From Paracoccaceae bacterium (GTDB lineage Bacteria > Pseudomonadota > Alphaproteobacteria > Rhodobacterales > Rhodobacteraceae), in assembly GCA_002746395.1 (NCBI GenBank), contig NVXA01000001.1, forward strand, positions 353,667 to 359,661: a stretch of 5,995 nt of DNA, read 5' to 3'. Shown here piece by piece: positions 5,458 through 5,995 of this stretch. A program made the translations under genes and the position numbers. A model generated the notes under the pieces. It did not search any database. It was given only the letters and a program-made list of their open reading frames with translations, and had not been told where the DNA came from. Each line of letters opens with the position of its first letter. The stretch's first letter is position 1.

Positions 5458-5995
5458 TCAGTTGTTGGCAGCCGCCGCTTCAGCCTCCGTTGAGCGTTGA
5501 CCGTTGGCCCAGAAACCGTCGTATTCTTCGCCGCTTGCATACCGCATCACGCCGCGACCCTGACGTTGACCCTTGCTAAATAAGCCCTCGTACACATCGC
5601 CGTTCGGATAGCGCGCAACACCTTCACCGTCGATTTCGCCAGCTTTCCAGCCGCCGGCATATTCAAAGCCGTCCGACATTGTGATTGTACCAGTACCTTC
5701 ACGTTGGCCGTTAACAAAACCGCCCGTGTAAAGCGTGCCGTCAGCATATGTTGCGACACCATCGCCGTGGCGCAGGCCGTTTTCCCAATCGCCAGTGTAT
5801 TGGTAACCGTCCTGATAAACCATCGTGCCTTTACCGTGGTTTTTGGCATTCAGGAATTCGCCCTCATAGACCAGACCATTGCCGTATTTCGCAATACCCG
5901 AGCCTTCGATAATGCCGTTAACCCAGCTACCCTCGTACGAACTGCCGTCGGGATATGTAATCGTGCCGATACCATGCGCCACGTCGTTCAGGAAT
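5458..5995 (-). CDS. MORN-repeat protein, C-terminal part (5' end outside window)
   Basis: The frame is open from the window edge to the TGA at 5458-5460. It is built of 23-residue MORN units of the form Y-x-G-x-[WF]-x-x-G-x-x-x-G-x-G-x-x-x-Y-x-x-G-x-x. I count the end of one unit at the window edge, six complete units, and a final shortened unit 'YDGFWANGQ' followed by an Ala-rich tail ending in Asn-Asn. A GTG at 5982 can be read as a start, but residues F-L-N-D directly before it continue the repeat pattern (compare F-L-N-A in a later unit), so the true start is upstream. In eukaryotes MORN repeats support membrane or protein contacts; the role of bacterial MORN proteins is mostly unknown. 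No enzymatic domain is visible here. The gene converges on the epimerase gene, and nothing links the two functionally beyond position. Confidence 0.9.
   Translation of the reverse strand, partial: FLNDVAHGIGTITYPDGSSYEGSWVNGIIEGSGIAKYGNGLVYEGEFLNAKNHGKGTMVYQDGYQYTGDWENGLRHGDGVATYADGTLYTGGFVNGQREGTGTITMSDGFEYAGGWKAGEIDGEGVARYPNGDVYEGLFSKGQRQGRGVMRYASGEEYDGFWANGQRSTEAEAAAANN

Noticed and set aside
5980..5982. GTG as start of the MORN protein
   Set aside because: Residues before it continue a MORN unit and the frame stays open to the window edge.

Overview
The window looks like chromosomal DNA of a moderate-GC alphaproteobacterium, most plausibly a marine Rhodobacterales (roseobacter-like) strain. 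This rests on protein style (UDP-sugar enzymes, a PhoPQ-like pair, a MORN-repeat protein), roughly balanced base composition and the frequent GTTAAC words. It is an inference, since there is no rRNA or other species marker.

Left block (1-2982, + strand) is a tightly packed gene row. It opens with the 3' part of a gene ending in a PqqD-like peptide-binding domain. After 23 nt comes a small exported protein with a Tat-like signal, a Ser/Thr low-complexity spacer built on a perfect 9-bp DNA repeat, and a C-terminal PepSY domain. An OmpR/PhoP-type response regulator (TAATG overlap) and a PhoQ-like sensor histidine kinase (ATGA overlap) follow. The overlaps indicate one translationally coupled operon, in which the PepSY protein probably acts in the envelope next to the sensor kinase. 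The PqqD-like neighbour is the unusual part and hints at peptide handling.

Middle block (2983-5396, + strand). A 78-nt spacer carries a CtrA-like half-site and a 13-bp inverted repeat, followed by UDP-glucose 6-dehydrogenase (ugd, GTG start) and, 5 nt later, a UDP-glucuronate 4-epimerase-type enzyme. Together they should convert UDP-glucose to UDP-glucuronate and then UDP-galacturonate for capsule, exopolysaccharide or lipopolysaccharide. A hairpin with A/T-rich flanks at 5410-5441 ends the block and can serve both strands.

Right block (5458-5995, - strand). This is the C-terminal part of a MORN-repeat protein that converges on the epimerase gene and runs off the window.

No RNA gene, insertion sequence, CRISPR array or phage gene was seen. 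The part most worth following is the PqqD / Tat-PepSY / two-component row and its possible link to envelope polysaccharide synthesis.
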